From contig NZ_BJDX01000015.1 of the NCBI RefSeq assembly GCF_005405365.1, forward strand, positions 1 to 44,369: a stretch of 44,369 nt of DNA, in the 5' to 3' direction. Numbering within the stretch: position 1 is the first letter of the stretch; each line of letters begins with the position of its first letter. The translations under genes were made by a program, and so were the position numbers. The stretch comes from Enterococcus xiangfangensis (GTDB lineage: Bacteria; Bacillota; Bacilli; Lactobacillales; Enterococcaceae). The notes under the pieces were generated by a model. That model saw only the letters and a list, made by a program, of their open reading frames with translations, made no database searches and was not told where the DNA came from. Shown in pieces: positions 19,994 to 30,210 of the stretch.

Positions 19994-20988
19994 AAATGAA
20001 AACATACCGTATTCGCAAGCCTAAAATCGTTGTGATTGGCGGCGGAACAGGACTGCCGGTCATTCTAAAAAGTTTACGCAACCAAAGTGCAGAGATCACA
20101 GCCGTCGTGACTGTGGCTGACGACGGTGGCAGCAGCGGTGAATTACGCGATTCAATCGATATGGCACCGCCGGGAGATTTGCGCAATGTTTTGGCAGCTT
20201 TATCTGATATGCCTAAATTGTATGAAGATCTATTTCAATATCGTTTTCATGAAGATGATAAATTTTTAGCCAATCATACAATTGGGAATTTATTGATTGC
20301 GGCTTTATCGGAAATGCGCAGCAGTACGTATGAGGCAATCCAATTACTTTCTAAGATGATGCATGTGGATGGACATATCTATCCTTCATCGGAAACGCCA
20401 TTGATCTTGCATGCTGATTTTACTGACGGAACCAGTGCAATCGGTGAATCAAAAATCGCTCTTGATCGCAAAACGATCGAAAGAGTGTATGTCACTGAAA
20501 AAAATGGTCAAGAAGCGGTTCATGCGGCACGTAAAGTTGTGAATGCTATCAATGAAGCAGATATGGTGGTACTAGGACCGGGCTCTTTATTTACGAGTAT
20601 TTTGCCGAATTTGGTGATTGAAGAATTAGGCGAAGCCGTTCGGACGACCGCCGCGGAAGTAGTCTATATTTGCAATATCATGACCCAAAAAGGCGAAACT
20701 GAGCATTTTAGCGATGCGGATCATATTCGTGTGTTGCATAAACATTTGGGCAGCCATTTTATTGACACTGTTTTGGTCAATACTGAAAAAGTTCCAGAAG
20801 GATATATGGATCCTGAGATTTATGATGAATATTTAGTACAAGTAACACATGATTTTAATGGATTAAGAGAAGAAGGATGCCGAGTGGTTTCAACGGATTT
20901 TTTGAAACTGCGTGACGGCGGTGTATTCCACGATGGTGAAAAGGTCGTGGATGAATTGTTCCGGATTGTGTTTGGTGCAAAACTTTAA
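19990..20988 (+). CDS. yvcK: YvcK/CofD-like gluconeogenesis factor
   Basis: A 332-residue protein of the CofD-like fold. YvcK is needed for growth on gluconeogenic carbon sources and for cell shape, and in Firmicutes it binds UDP-sugars. Visible motifs are [16 protein letters not shown] near residue 15 and [14 protein letters not shown] near 40, followed by [13 protein letters not shown] and [15 protein letters not shown]. It starts with ATGA overlapping the rapZ stop, indicating translational coupling. Confidence 0.94.
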   Translation: MKMKTYRIRKPKIVVIGGGTGLPVILKSLRNQSAEITAVVTVADDGGSSGELRDSIDMAPPGDLRNVLAALSDMPKLYEDLFQYRFHEDDKFLANHTIGNLLIAALSEMRSSTYEAIQLLSKMMHVDGHIYPSSETPLILHADFTDGTSAIGESKIALDRKTIERVYVTEKNGQEAVHAARKVVNAINEADMVVLGPGSLFTSILPNLVIEELGEAVRTTAAEVVYICNIMTQKGETEHFSDADHIRVLHKHLGSHFIDTVLVNTEKVPEGYMDPEIYDEYLVQVTHDFNGLREEGCRVVSTDFLKLRDGGVFHDGEKVVDELFRIVFGAKL

Positions 20989-21105
20989 ACAATTGGACTG
21001 CTTCTATCTGGTAAAGCAGTATGATCCTCAAAATCAGAAATATTTATCAAACTAGTATTATAGAATTAAAATAATTTTTCTAATTTAAAAAAAGGAGGGC
21101 TCGTC

Positions 21106-22041
21106 ATGTCTTTCGCAGCAGAAGTAAAAAAAGAATTAACGAGTCTGACAGTCCAAAAGAATCTCGCACAGGCTGAACTAGCTGCTTTGATTCGAATGAA
21201 TGGCTCGCTTAGTTTGAGCAATCATCAATTTGTTTTAAATGTCCAGACTGAAAATGCGGCGATCGCTCGTCGGATTTTTACTTTGTTGAAGGAGCATTAC
21301 GGTGTACGCAGCGAATTACTGGTACGTCGGAAGATGAAGTTGAAGAAAAACAATGTCTACATTGTCCGGCTGAAACAAGGGACTCAAAATATACTATTAG
21401 ATTTAGATATCATGGATGGAATGATGTTCCAAGCCCATATCACCAATGAGATCAAGCAGTCTGATGAAAAGACAAGAGCTTATTTACGCGGCGCATTTTT
21501 GGCATCCGGTTCAGTCAACAATCCGGAAACAAGTCGTTATCACCTGGAAATTTCTTCGATTTATGAAGAACACAACCAAGATATTTGTGATTTGTTGAAT
21601 CAATTTGAACTTAATGCCCGAACATTAGAACGGCGCAATGGGTTCATCACTTATTTAAAAGGGGCAGAGAAAATCGCCGACTTCTTGACATTGATAGGTG
21701 CGACAAATTCGATGTTGAAATTTGAAGATGTCCGGATTGTGCGCGATATGCGCAATTCCGTGAATCGGTTAGTCAATTGTGAGACTGCTAATATGAATAA
21801 AACAATCGATGCTGCTTCAAGGCAGATTGAAAACATTCATTTTATTGAGGCAACTGTCGGATTGCAATCATTACCGGAAAAATTACAGGAAATTGCCGAG
21901 TTAAGAATTCAAAATCCAGAGATCAGTTTAAAAGAATTAGGAGAAATGATTCCTTCAGGAGCAATCTCTAAATCAGGTATCAATCATCGCATTCGAAAGA
22001 TCAATGATTTTGCGGACAATTTGCGAAAAAAAACAGTTTAA
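21106..22041 (+). CDS. whiA: WhiA DNA-binding protein
   Basis: A 311-residue WhiA protein, involved in division and chromosome segregation in Bacillus and a sporulation regulator in Streptomyces. The N-terminal domain resembles LAGLIDADG homing endonucleases ([16 protein letters not shown] near 127-142). The C-terminal helix-turn-helix includes [20 protein letters not shown] near 277-296. GGAGG at 21093-21097 supports the ATG. A gap of 117 bp separates it from yvcK with no clear terminator. It is the last gene of the operon. Confidence 0.95.
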   Translation: MSFAAEVKKELTSLTVQKNLAQAELAALIRMNGSLSLSNHQFVLNVQTENAAIARRIFTLLKEHYGVRSELLVRRKMKLKKNNVYIVRLKQGTQNILLDLDIMDGMMFQAHITNEIKQSDEKTRAYLRGAFLASGSVNNPETSRYHLEISSIYEEHNQDICDLLNQFELNARTLERRNGFITYLKGAEKIADFLTLIGATNSMLKFEDVRIVRDMRNSVNRLVNCETANMNKTIDAASRQIENIHFIEATVGLQSLPEKLQEIAELRIQNPEISLKELGEMIPSGAISKSGINHRIRKINDFADNLRKKTV

Positions 22042-22044
22042 AAT

Positions 22045-22095
22045 AAAATCGACCTTCAAAGTTAGCGTAAAAAGCTAACTTTGAAGGTCGATTTT
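22045..22095. terminator. Bidirectional terminator between whiA and thioredoxin-fold gene
   Basis: A perfect 22-bp inverted repeat (22045-22066 and 22074-22095) with 7-base loop GTAAAAA. It has A-run and T-run at the two ends and abuts the stop of the convergent gene. Confidence 0.95.
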
Positions 22096-22611
22096 TCATT
22101 CAGCAATATAGGCTTTTAACGTTGTGTCATCAATCGCTTCATCAAAAATATGTTCGCCTAAAATAATCGTTGGAACAAATGTAATGTTGGCTTGCTCGGC
22201 TTCATTCCGAATTTCTTGCTGCAAACTGCGATTTGCTTGTTGAACAAACTGCAGCGTTTTTTCAGCGTATTCGGCAACGGCTTCTAATTCAAAATCTTCC
22301 CAAGTTTCTTGAGTTTCAAAGGCTTGCTGGATTTGGATCAAGGCTTTTTTAGGATCAGCACTGATATATTCGTGCATTACATTTCCGCGTTGCAAACTGA
22401 GTTTATCTTTATCTAATAATTTAATAACACGTTGAATCTTCCCGTCAGCGACCGCTTGGTTCAAAGTAGCATAAGATTGTTCGAACCATTGCTTACAATA
22501 CGGACACCGAAGATTGATAAACTCAATTAAGCGTTTAGGGGCAGTATCAGAACCAATCTTTATTCCATTGAAGTCATTGACTAACTTTGCATTAATAATC
22601 GAAATATCCAT
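22096..22611 (-). CDS. DsbA-like thioredoxin-fold protein
   Basis: A 171-residue protein with a CPYC active site at residues 36-39 (INLRCPYCKQWFEQ), a helical insertion, and the cis-proline loop FVPTIILG near 150. This is the DsbA/thioredoxin_4 type. There is no signal peptide or lipobox, so it should be cytoplasmic, unlike secreted BdbD/DsbA. A role in thiol-disulfide chemistry or stress is likely, but the partner is unknown. The ribosome binding site is AAAGGA. A likely minus-strand promoter (TTGTTT, 16 bp, TACACT) lies in the shared upstream gap with nifJ. Confidence 0.8.
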   Translation of the reverse strand: MDISIINAKLVNDFNGIKIGSDTAPKRLIEFINLRCPYCKQWFEQSYATLNQAVADGKIQRVIKLLDKDKLSLQRGNVMHEYISADPKKALIQIQQAFETQETWEDFELEAVAEYAEKTLQFVQQANRSLQQEIRNEAEQANITFVPTIILGEHIFDEAIDDTTLKAYIAE

Positions 22612-22706
22612 AAAAAAGACACGTCCTTTCTTTTATTAGTGTACAAAAAAAAGATTAGAAAACAAAATTTTTCGTATAAATAAATGAAAAAGCTTAAAAC
22701 CTAGGT

Positions 22707-22734
22707 TTGAAATTGTGCAAGGTTGGTTTATAAT
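22707..22734 (+). promoter_or_regulatory. nifJ promoter
   Basis: TTGAAA at 22707-22712 is separated by 16 bp from a perfect TATAAT at 22729-22734. The transcript would have a leader of about 180 nt before nifJ, containing the small ORF at 22867. Confidence 0.7.
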
Positions 22735-22866
22735 TAAAGCGTTATAGCAATGGTTATATGGAAGTTGCTTCGATTTTTTTCAGCCTGTTAAATTTAAGAA
22801 AAATGACAAATTTTCTGCAATGAATTACAGGTGAAAACGTTGGAGTGTAGCAAACGGAGGAATCTG

Positions 22867-22911
22867 ATGGGGTTTCTAACAAGAAATACTCGGATATTAT
22901 TATATAAATGA
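22867..22911 (+). CDS. 14-codon upstream ORF in the nifJ leader
   Basis: ATG at 22867 has GGAGG at 22856-22860 with a 6-bp spacer, an ideal site. The peptide is MGFLTRNTRILLYK, ending in TGA at 22909, which overlaps an ATG (ATGA). The nifJ ribosome binding site starts at the stop codon and the nifJ ATG is 11 bp further on. Translation of this ORF would therefore re-initiate at nifJ. It may be a regulatory leader or chance. Confidence 0.45.
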   Translation: MGFLTRNTRILLYK

Positions 22912-22922
22912 GGAGGAGAAAC

Positions 22923-25900
22923 ATGCGTAAGAAAAAAACGATGGATGGAAATACAGCAGCTGCTTATATTTCCTATGCATTCACGGAGTTAGCCGCGATA
23001 TATCCAATCACTCCCAGCTCAACGATGGCCGAACTTGTAGACCAATGGGCATCGCAGGGAAAGAAAAATATATTTGGCCAACCTGTATCAATTACAGAAA
23101 TGCAATCAGAAGCTGGTGCGGCTGGAGTTGTCCATGGTGCGTTGAAAACAGGTGCACTAACTACAACATATACAGCCTCACAAGGCTTGCTGTTGATGAT
23201 CCCGAATATGTATAAAATTGCCGGAGAATTATTGCCGGGCGTTTTTCATGTTGCGAGCCGCGCGGTGACGACGAACGCATTAAATATCTTTGGCGACCAT
23301 GGCGATGTCATGGCAGCACGTCAAACGGGTTTTGCGATGCTGCAAGAAAGCAGCGTACAAGAAGTGATGGATTTGTCCGCCGTGGCACATTTAGCCGCGA
23401 TCGAAGGCAGTCTTCCTTTCATGAACTTTTTTGATGGGTTCCGGACGAGTCATGAGATTCAAAAAGTAGAAGTCCTTGATTATGAAGAATTGGCTCCATT
23501 GATCGATCAAGAAAAATTGCGCGCTTTCCGCAAACGCAGTATGAATCCTAATCATCCAATGATCAGCGGGACGAATCAAAATCCGGATGTTCATTTCCAA
23601 CAGCGGGAAACAGTCAATCGTTATTATGATGAGTTGCCGGCAATCGTACAAAAATATATGTTTGAGATCAATAAACTTCGTGGGACCAACTACGATCTAG
23701 TGACTTATTATGGTGCAGAAGATGCAGAAGAAGTTATCGTTGCGATGGGCTCTGTTGCTCAAACGATTGAACAGACAGTGGATTATTTAAATGCGAATGG
23801 TCGCAAAGTCGGTTTTTTGAATATCCATTTGTATCGTCCGTTCCCAACCGAAAACTTTTTAGAAAAACTGCCAGCTACAGTTAAATCAATTGCGGTACTG
23901 GATCGTTCAAAAGAACCCGGAGCAGATGGAGAACCGCTTTTACTAGATGTTCAAAGTGTAATGTATGAAGCAGATGTTCGGCCAAAAGTTATCGGTGGAC
24001 GTTTCGGTTTAGGTTCAAAAGATGTGACGCCAGATCAAATTATCTCTGTTTATGATGAGTTGTTAAAAGATAAAAAAACGGCGAAAAAACGATTTACGAT
24101 CGGAATTGTTGACGATGTGACGAATATGTCGTTGAAAAAAAGAGAGGTTGTTGATTTAACCAATCCAACTACATTCCAAGCGAAATTCTGGGGATTCGGA
24201 TCCGATGGGACAGTTGGAGCGAACAAATCAGCAATCAAGATTATTGGTGATCATACGGATAAATATGCCCAAGGCTATTTTAGCTATGATTCGAAAAAAT
24301 CCGGTGGACTGACGGTTTCTCATTTGCGTTTTGGAGACACACCGATCCGTTCAACGTATCTTGTTGAAAGTGCTGACTTTATTGCGTGTCACACGCCAGC
24401 ATATATTCATACTTATGATTTATTGAAAGGCTTAAAACCAGGCGGAATCTTTTTGATGAACTCTATGTGGAGCGATACGCAGATAGATAAATTATTGCCT
24501 GCGAAGATGAAACGTTACATTGCTGAAAATGATATTAAATTCTATACGATCAATGCTGCAAAATTAGCGATGGAAGTCGGTCTTGGTTCACGAATCAACA
24601 CCGTGATGGAAACAGCATTCTTTAGTTTGACAGAAATCATTCCATTTGATGAGATCTTGCCGATTTTACGAGCTGAAGCTGATAAAAGTTATCGTCGTAA
24701 ATCGTTGGAAATCGTAGAAAAAAATATCGCAGCAATCAATCAAACGGTCGAATTATTACACCAAGTACAAGTTCCTGCGACTTGGCGGACCGTTGAAATA
24801 CCTGAAAAAATTCGTAAAACACCCGTTTCTCAATATGTGGAACAAATTGTCGAACCAATCAATTCACAGCAAGGAAACGATTTGACTGTAAATGATCTTG
24901 TAGCAAATGGAATGACAGATGGAACCATTCCGACTGGGACGGCGAAGTTTGAAAAACGAGGTGTCGCACTGGAAGTTCCTCATTGGATCAGCGATCGTTG
25001 CACGATGTGTAATGAGTGTTCCTTCGTTTGTCCGCATGCGGCAATTCGACCATTTTTAGCAGATGATGAGGAAATGGAAGAAGCGCCAGCGGGCTACATC
25101 GTTCGTGAAATGCGCGGCGCTGACGGCATGAAATATCGTATCCAAGTTTCAGTTGAGGACTGCACTGGCTGTGGATTGTGTGTTGAATCGTGTCCTGCAA
25201 AAGACAAAGCGTTGGTTATGAAACCTTATGAAGAAGAAAAAGAACAAGCAATCAATTGGGCCTTTTCAATGACGTTGAAACAAAAGGCCAACCCTGCAAA
25301 AACAAATTCTGTTATCGGATCGCAATTTAACCAACCGTTGCTTGAGTTTTCAGGCGCATGTTCTGGTTGTGGTGAAACACCGTACGTTAAATTGATGACA
25401 CAAATGTTTGGCGATCGGATGATGATTGCTAACGCGACAGGCTGTTCATCCATTTGGGGCGCAGCAGCACCGGTCAGCCCTTATACAACGAATGAAAAAG
25501 GTCAAGGTCCTGCATGGTCTAATTCATTGTTTGAAGACAATGCTGAATATGGGTACGGTATGTTTTTAGCAAATCAAACGCGGCGAAAAGAGTTAGCCGA
25601 TAAAATCAGTGACGTCTTAGATACCGTTTCTGAACCTTTGCGCAATCTGATGGAAGACTGGATGGATCATATGTCCGAATCAGAAGGAACGCAGCAGCGG
25701 GCAACGAAATTGACAGCAGCACTTGAGGCAGAAGGTTTAGCTGATCCTAAATTAGCAGATATTTATGATAACCGCGATCTATTCGTCAAAACGAGCCAAT
25801 GGATGTTCGGTGGCGATGGCTGGGCGTATGATATCGGCTTTGGCGGAATCGATCACATCTTGGCAAGCGGTGCGGATGTGAACATTTTAGTCATGGATAA

Positions 25901-26588
25901 TGAAGTTTATTCAAATACTGGCGGTCAGACCTCTAAAGCAACACCGGCTTCAGCTATTGCGAAATTCTCTGCCGGCGGTAAGTACCAATCTAAAAAAGAT
26001 TTAGGGATGATGGCGATGACATACGGCAATGTTTACGTTGCGCAAATCGCTTCAGGTGCAAACCAAATGCAAACGATCAAAGCTTTAGAAGAAGCAGAGA
26101 AGTTCCCTGGGCCATCACTGATAATTGCTTATACGCCATGTATCAACCATGGGTTACGCGGCGGTATGAGCCAAACATTGAAAGAAGCTAAAGATGCAGT
26201 CAACTCAGGTTACTGGTCATTGTATCGCTTTAATCCTGCCCAACGGGAAAAAGGAAAAAATCCGATGTCATTGGATTATAAGAAACCTGATTTCAGTAAC
26301 ATGATCAGCTTTATGAAGCAACAAAATCGCTTCTCAGCATTAGAAAGAATCCAGCCTGATGACGCACAGCGTCTATACCAAAAGACAGTTGATGACGCAC
26401 AGACTCGTTTTTATAACTATGCGCGTTTAGCCGGTCAAGAAGAAAAGATTCGTGCAAAATTGGAAGGAACAACAGTCGCCGTTGGTGTCGCTGAGGCAAA
26501 ACCAACTCGTGAACGTACAGTTGATCCTGAAGCAGAAGCGCGCCGTGCTGCCCGCAGAGCCGCTCGAGCTGAGAAACGCAGCAAATAG
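22923..26588 (+). CDS. nifJ: Pyruvate:ferredoxin/flavodoxin oxidoreductase
   Basis: A single-chain PFOR of 1221 residues. It oxidises pyruvate to acetyl-CoA and CO2 and reduces ferredoxin or flavodoxin under anaerobic conditions. Domains run in order: the pyruvate-binding domain (YPITPSSTMAE near 20-35), the transketolase-C-like and gamma domains (GSDGTVGANKSAIK), two [4Fe-4S] ferredoxin motifs (cysteines from residue 693, CTMCNECSFVC, and from 747, CTGCGLCVESC), then the ThDP domain (CSGCGETPY, GGDGWAYDIGFGG near 962-974, DNEVYSNTGGQ). The ATG at 22923 is preferred; the ATG at 22908 would swallow the AGGAGG site. The C-terminus is a basic Ala/Arg tail (RRAARRAARAEKRSK). It is monocistronic. 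Confidence 0.96.
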   Translation: MRKKKTMDGNTAAAYISYAFTELAAIYPITPSSTMAELVDQWASQGKKNIFGQPVSITEMQSEAGAAGVVHGALKTGALTTTYTASQGLLLMIPNMYKIAGELLPGVFHVASRAVTTNALNIFGDHGDVMAARQTGFAMLQESSVQEVMDLSAVAHLAAIEGSLPFMNFFDGFRTSHEIQKVEVLDYEELAPLIDQEKLRAFRKRSMNPNHPMISGTNQNPDVHFQQRETVNRYYDELPAIVQKYMFEINKLRGTNYDLVTYYGAEDAEEVIVAMGSVAQTIEQTVDYLNANGRKVGFLNIHLYRPFPTENFLEKLPATVKSIAVLDRSKEPGADGEPLLLDVQSVMYEADVRPKVIGGRFGLGSKDVTPDQIISVYDELLKDKKTAKKRFTIGIVDDVTNMSLKKREVVDLTNPTTFQAKFWGFGSDGTVGANKSAIKIIGDHTDKYAQGYFSYDSKKSGGLTVSHLRFGDTPIRSTYLVESADFIACHTPAYIHTYDLLKGLKPGGIFLMNSMWSDTQIDKLLPAKMKRYIAENDIKFYTINAAKLAMEVGLGSRINTVMETAFFSLTEIIPFDEILPILRAEADKSYRRKSLEIVEKNIAAINQTVELLHQVQVPATWRTVEIPEKIRKTPVSQYVEQIVEPINSQQGNDLTVNDLVANGMTDGTIPTGTAKFEKRGVALEVPHWISDRCTMCNECSFVCPHAAIRPFLADDEEMEEAPAGYIVREMRGADGMKYRIQVSVEDCTGCGLCVESCPAKDKALVMKPYEEEKEQAINWAFSMTLKQKANPAKTNSVIGSQFNQPLLEFSGACSGCGETPYVKLMTQMFGDRMMIANATGCSSIWGAAAPVSPYTTNEKGQGPAWSNSLFEDNAEYGYGMFLANQTRRKELADKISDVLDTVSEPLRNLMEDWMDHMSESEGTQQRATKLTAALEAEGLADPKLADIYDNRDLFVKTSQWMFGGDGWAYDIGFGGIDHILASGADVNILVMDNEVYSNTGGQTSKATPASAIAKFSAGGKYQSKKDLGMMAMTYGNVYVAQIASGANQMQTIKALEEAEKFPGPSLIIAYTPCINHGLRGGMSQTLKEAKDAVNSGYWSLYRFNPAQREKGKNPMSLDYKKPDFSNMISFMKQQNRFSALERIQPDDAQRLYQKTVDDAQTRFYNYARLAGQEEKIRAKLEGTTVAVGVAEAKPTRERTVDPEAEARRAARRAARAEKRSK

Positions 26589-26599
26589 TAAAAGTTTTG

Positions 26600-26629
26600 A
26601 AGAGCCTTAGTTTACTAGGGCTCTTTTTC
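26600..26629 (+). terminator. nifJ terminator
   Basis: The stem AAGAGCCTTAG/CTAGGGCTCTT, with one G-T pair and loop TTTA, is followed by T5. Confidence 0.85.
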
Positions 26630-26661
26630 TGTTCAATTCTTATGCCAGAACTGTACCACTG

Positions 26662-26670
26662 TGGTATAAT
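26662..26670 (+). promoter_or_regulatory. Extended -10 promoter of the cdaA operon
   Basis: TGGTATAAT at 26662-26670 is a perfect -10 with TGN extension. No good -35 is visible. The cdaA ATG is 35 bp downstream of the hexamer. Confidence 0.6.
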
Positions 26671-26704
26671 TGTAAAGAATTTTGGATAGAAAGAGAGGTT
26701 ATCT

Positions 26705-27589
26705 ATGCCTAATCGTCTAATTGAATTATTCAAACCAGAATATTGGCTTAGCTTTTTTTCTGAGAATCTTTCAACTTGGGATATCATCGTCAACCTTTTA
26801 GATATATTTGTCGTTTGGTTTTTGATCTATCGTTTGTTTGAACTTGTTCGAGGAACGAAAGCCGTCCAATTAATCAAAGGTGTGGCGATTTTTATTGGGA
26901 TTCGAATCGTGGCAGAATTGATTGGTTTGCACACATTGTCGTGGCTGATGAATCAAATTATCACATACGGTGTGATCGCAGCAATCGTCATTTTCCAGCC
27001 AGAAGTTCGACGCGGACTAGAACATTTAGGGCGTAGTTCTTTCTTCAAAACAACGAAGAAAGAAGAGCGCGATGATGAACGGATGATTCTGGCGTTTGAC
27101 AAAGCGATTCAATACATGTCCAAAAGGAAAATCGGCGCATTAGTAACGATTCAACGTTTCACTGGCTTGGAAGAATACATTGAAACAGGAATCGATTTGG
27201 ACGCAGATATCACCGGTGAGTTATTGATCAACATCTTTATACCGAACACACCTTTGCACGATGGCGCTGTGATTGTTAGAAACGGCAAGATTGCTGTTGC
27301 TTCAGCATATCTGCCCCTTTCAGACAGTATGTTCATTCCAAAAGAATTTGGGACACGGCATCGGGCTGCTGTAGGGATCAGTGAAGTCAGTGATGCATTG
27401 ACATTTATTGTTTCTGAGGAGACTGGTGGCGTGAGCATTACGCTGAACAACGAATTCCTTCATGATCTATCTCAAGAAGAATATTTGGCTGTAATGCGGC
27501 GTGAGTTATTACCGGATGAAAAGAATGTTGGTAAAAAGAGTCTCTTGCAAACCTTTTTGGAAGGATTGACTAAAGGAGGCCAAAAATGA
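26705..27589 (+). CDS. cdaA: Diadenylate cyclase CdaA
   Basis: A 294-residue membrane-bound DAC-domain enzyme joining two ATP into c-di-AMP, the essential second messenger for potassium and osmotic balance. Hydrophobic N-terminal helices (about 25-100) precede the catalytic domain with DGA (LHDGAVIV, about residue 185) and RHR (GTRHRAAVG, about 217). The ribosome binding site is AGAGAGG. The stop overlaps the cdaR ATG (ATGA), as in the conserved cdaA-cdaR-glmM operon. Confidence 0.96.
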   Translation: MPNRLIELFKPEYWLSFFSENLSTWDIIVNLLDIFVVWFLIYRLFELVRGTKAVQLIKGVAIFIGIRIVAELIGLHTLSWLMNQIITYGVIAAIVIFQPEVRRGLEHLGRSSFFKTTKKEERDDERMILAFDKAIQYMSKRKIGALVTIQRFTGLEEYIETGIDLDADITGELLINIFIPNTPLHDGAVIVRNGKIAVASAYLPLSDSMFIPKEFGTRHRAAVGISEVSDALTFIVSEETGGVSITLNNEFLHDLSQEEYLAVMRRELLPDEKNVGKKSLLQTFLEGLTKGGQK

Positions 27590-28686
27590 GAATTAAATTT
27601 AAGAAAAGCAATGCACCGTATATGCTGATCTCATTATTATTTAGTTTGATCTTATTTTTTAACGTAAACAGTCAAAGCTTCAGCCGCTTGATTTCATCTG
27701 AAACCAATTATGAAGAAGCACTTCAAAATGTGCCAATCAACGTTTTATATGATTCGGATGAATATTTTGTTCACGGTTTTTCGTCGACCGTTTCAGTAAA
27801 ATTGAGCGGAGCAAATCGGATTCAGCTAAATAGGGAAGTCGACCCGGATACACGTAATTTTAGTGTCGTGGCTGATTTAACGAAATTGTCGACAGGAACG
27901 CATGAAGTACGCCTGAAAACAAAGAACTTATCCAGCTCGCTTTTTGCAACGATTGAACCTGAGACTATCTCGGTCACGATCGAGAAAAAAGTGACGAAGC
28001 AGTTTGATGTATCGCCGATTTTAAGCAGTACGACTAACAATACCGGTTTAGAGATTGGTCAAATGTCTGTTGAACCGACAAAAGTTTCAATCACAACTGG
28101 CGAAGATACAATGAAAGAAATCGATCGTGTGGTCGCGTCAGTAGACAGTAGCAAACTAACTGCGGATCAAAAAAGTGTCCGCACGTCTGTCCAAGCGTTA
28201 AATGCTAGCGGGGAATCTCTACCAATCCAGTCTGATCCGCAAAATGTTACGATCAATCTTGAAATTCAGACACCAAGCAAAGAAGTATCGCTTTATCCGA
28301 TTCAAGAAGGAGAGCTGCCTTCGACGATTGAAAGTGTCAAAATCACCTTGAATCGTTCAAAAGCAACGATTACCGGTGCAGAGTCAGTAATTGATCAAAT
28401 AGACAGTATCGGAATTCCAGTCGATGTCAGTCAAATACAAGGGACTGTAAAAAAATTGGTCGATATACCAGTCGCTGGAAATTATCAAGTTAATCCTAAA
28501 ACGGTGAACGCGCAAGTGACACCGGTATTCAAGAAATCACAAGAAACAGAAACTAGTAATACAGATCAGTCTAACGCATCAACAGAAGCATCCAAAAATT
28601 CGAGCGAAGCTTCAAGTTCTGCTGAAACAAGTACCACTCAAACGACGAGTGATCAAGAAGCAGCGACAGATCAATCGACTAACTAG
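27586..28686 (+). CDS. cdaR: CdaR (YbbR-domain) regulator of CdaA
   Basis: A 366-residue protein with one N-terminal membrane anchor ([18 protein letters not shown], about 12-30) and extracellular YbbR repeats ([30 protein letters not shown] and similar). It ends in an unusually Ser/Thr/Glu/Gln-rich tail from about residue 320 ([20 protein letters not shown]), probably disordered. CdaR binds and tunes CdaA. It lies 23 bp before glmM. Confidence 0.93.
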   Translation: MRIKFKKSNAPYMLISLLFSLILFFNVNSQSFSRLISSETNYEEALQNVPINVLYDSDEYFVHGFSSTVSVKLSGANRIQLNREVDPDTRNFSVVADLTKLSTGTHEVRLKTKNLSSSLFATIEPETISVTIEKKVTKQFDVSPILSSTTNNTGLEIGQMSVEPTKVSITTGEDTMKEIDRVVASVDSSKLTADQKSVRTSVQALNASGESLPIQSDPQNVTINLEIQTPSKEVSLYPIQEGELPSTIESVKITLNRSKATITGAESVIDQIDSIGIPVDVSQIQGTVKKLVDIPVAGNYQVNPKTVNAQVTPVFKKSQETETSNTDQSNASTEASKNSSEASSSAETSTTQTTSDQEAATDQSTN

Positions 28687-28709
28687 ATGGAGAAGGGAAA
28701 TATAATTTA

Positions 28710-30065
28710 ATGGGTAAATATTTTGGAACGGATGGCGTACGCGGGATCGCAAATAAGGAATTAACGCCGGAATTAGCATTTAAATTAGGGCGATGCGGGG
28801 GATATGTACTAAGCCAGCATCATAACAGTGAAGAACGTCCGCGAGTTTTAGTTGGTCGCGACACACGTATTTCTGGTGAATTATTAGAAACAGCTTTGAT
28901 CTCTGGTTTATTATCTGTTGGGATCGAAGTATTCCAGCTGGGTGTTATTTCAACGCCAGGTGTAGCATATTTGACAAGATTACAAAAAGCTTCGGCAGGT
29001 GTCATGATTTCTGCTTCTCACAACCCGGCAGAAGACAATGGAATCAAGTTTTTCGGTGGCGACGGGTTCAAATTAGTCGATGAACAAGAAGCTGAGATTG
29101 AAGCATTGATCGACGCTGAGGAAGATACGTTGCCTCGTCCATCTGCTGAAGGACTTGGAACATTGGATGAATTTCATGAAGGTTTATTGAAATACTCGCA
29201 ATTTTTGGTCCAAACAATTTCAGGCGATCTATCAGGATTGACTGTTTGTGTCGATGCAGCGAATGGCGCGACTTCGACAAGTGTCGATCGATTATTTGCT
29301 GATTTAGAAACTGATTTCTATACAATGGGAACATCACCAAACGGCTTGAACATCAACGCCGGTGTTGGTTCGACCCATCCTGAAACATTAGCGAAAATGG
29401 TAGTTGAAAAAGGAGCAGATGTCGGTTTAGCTTTTGATGGCGATGGCGACCGAGTGATCGCAGTAGATGAGCTAGGAAATATCGTTGACGGCGATCGGAT
29501 CATGTTTATCTGTGCTAAGTATTTAGCTGAACGCAAACGATTAAAAAAAGATACTGTAGTGACGACGGTTATGAGCAATTTAGGTTTTCATAAAGCAATT
29601 GAAGAAATTGGTTTAGCGGATGTCATTACCCAAGTTGGTGATCGTTATGTCGTTGAAGAAATGCGTAAAAATGAATACAATCTTGGCGGCGAACAATCTG
29701 GTCATGTCTTATTCTTAGATTATAATACGACTGGTGATGGCATGTTGACTGGCGTTCAATTATTGAACATCATGAAACAAACAGGCAAAAAGCTTTCTGA
29801 ACTTGCAGGAGAGGTAACAATCTATCCGCAAAAGTTAGTCAATATTCGTGTGAGCGATAAATATGGCGCAATGGATGTTCCAGCTATTAAAAAGGCGATT
29901 GAAGAAGCAGAAGCTGAGATGAATGGCGATGGACGGATCTTAGTTCGACCTTCAGGGACAGAACCATTATTACGAGTGATGGCAGAAGCACCCACTGATG
30001 AAAAGGTCGAATACTATGTTGAAAAAATCGCGTCAGTTGTCCGTGCAGAAATCGGTTTAGACTAG
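28710..30065 (+). CDS. glmM: Phosphoglucosamine mutase
   Basis: A 451-residue enzyme converting glucosamine-6-phosphate to glucosamine-1-phosphate for UDP-GlcNAc and peptidoglycan. The phosphoserine loop is [15 protein letters not shown] near 97-111, the Mg loop is [13 protein letters not shown], the sugar loop is GGEQSGH and the phosphate loop is [12 protein letters not shown]. In Firmicutes c-di-AMP synthesis is linked to this protein through CdaA-GlmM binding, which the operon order supports. The ribosome binding site GGAG lies somewhat far upstream (AGAAGGG, about 15 bp). Confidence 0.97.
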   Translation: MGKYFGTDGVRGIANKELTPELAFKLGRCGGYVLSQHHNSEERPRVLVGRDTRISGELLETALISGLLSVGIEVFQLGVISTPGVAYLTRLQKASAGVMISASHNPAEDNGIKFFGGDGFKLVDEQEAEIEALIDAEEDTLPRPSAEGLGTLDEFHEGLLKYSQFLVQTISGDLSGLTVCVDAANGATSTSVDRLFADLETDFYTMGTSPNGLNINAGVGSTHPETLAKMVVEKGADVGLAFDGDGDRVIAVDELGNIVDGDRIMFICAKYLAERKRLKKDTVVTTVMSNLGFHKAIEEIGLADVITQVGDRYVVEEMRKNEYNLGGEQSGHVLFLDYNTTGDGMLTGVQLLNIMKQTGKKLSELAGEVTIYPQKLVNIRVSDKYGAMDVPAIKKAIEEAEAEMNGDGRILVRPSGTEPLLRVMAEAPTDEKVEYYVEKIASVVRAEIGLD

Positions 30066-30162
30066 ACAAACGAAGTTGTGACAGAAATGAGCAGTTTCAA
30101 GAATAAAAAGTAGTTTTTGTAAATTGCTTCTGAAATTTTTGAAACAATATTTATTCAAAAAA

Positions 30163-30200
30163 GATGGGGGATGATGAGAAATTTGTCATTCCCTTATTTT
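30163..30200 (+). terminator. Possible weak terminator after glmM
   Basis: GGGATGAT can pair with GTCATTCCC with one bulge, followed by TTATTTTT. It is weaker than the large inverted repeat 10 bp downstream. Confidence 0.4.
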
Positions 30201-30210
30201 TATGAATTAA

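Noticed and set aside
22700..22860. Rex or CcpA site before nifJ
   Set aside because: TTGTGCAAGG gives only a half Rex site and TGAAAACGTTGGAG has three mismatches to cre; neither is convincing.
26311..26793. 160-codon minus-strand frame over the nifJ end and cdaA start
   Set aside because: Crosses a terminator and promoter and two well-supported plus-strand genes; no ribosome binding site.
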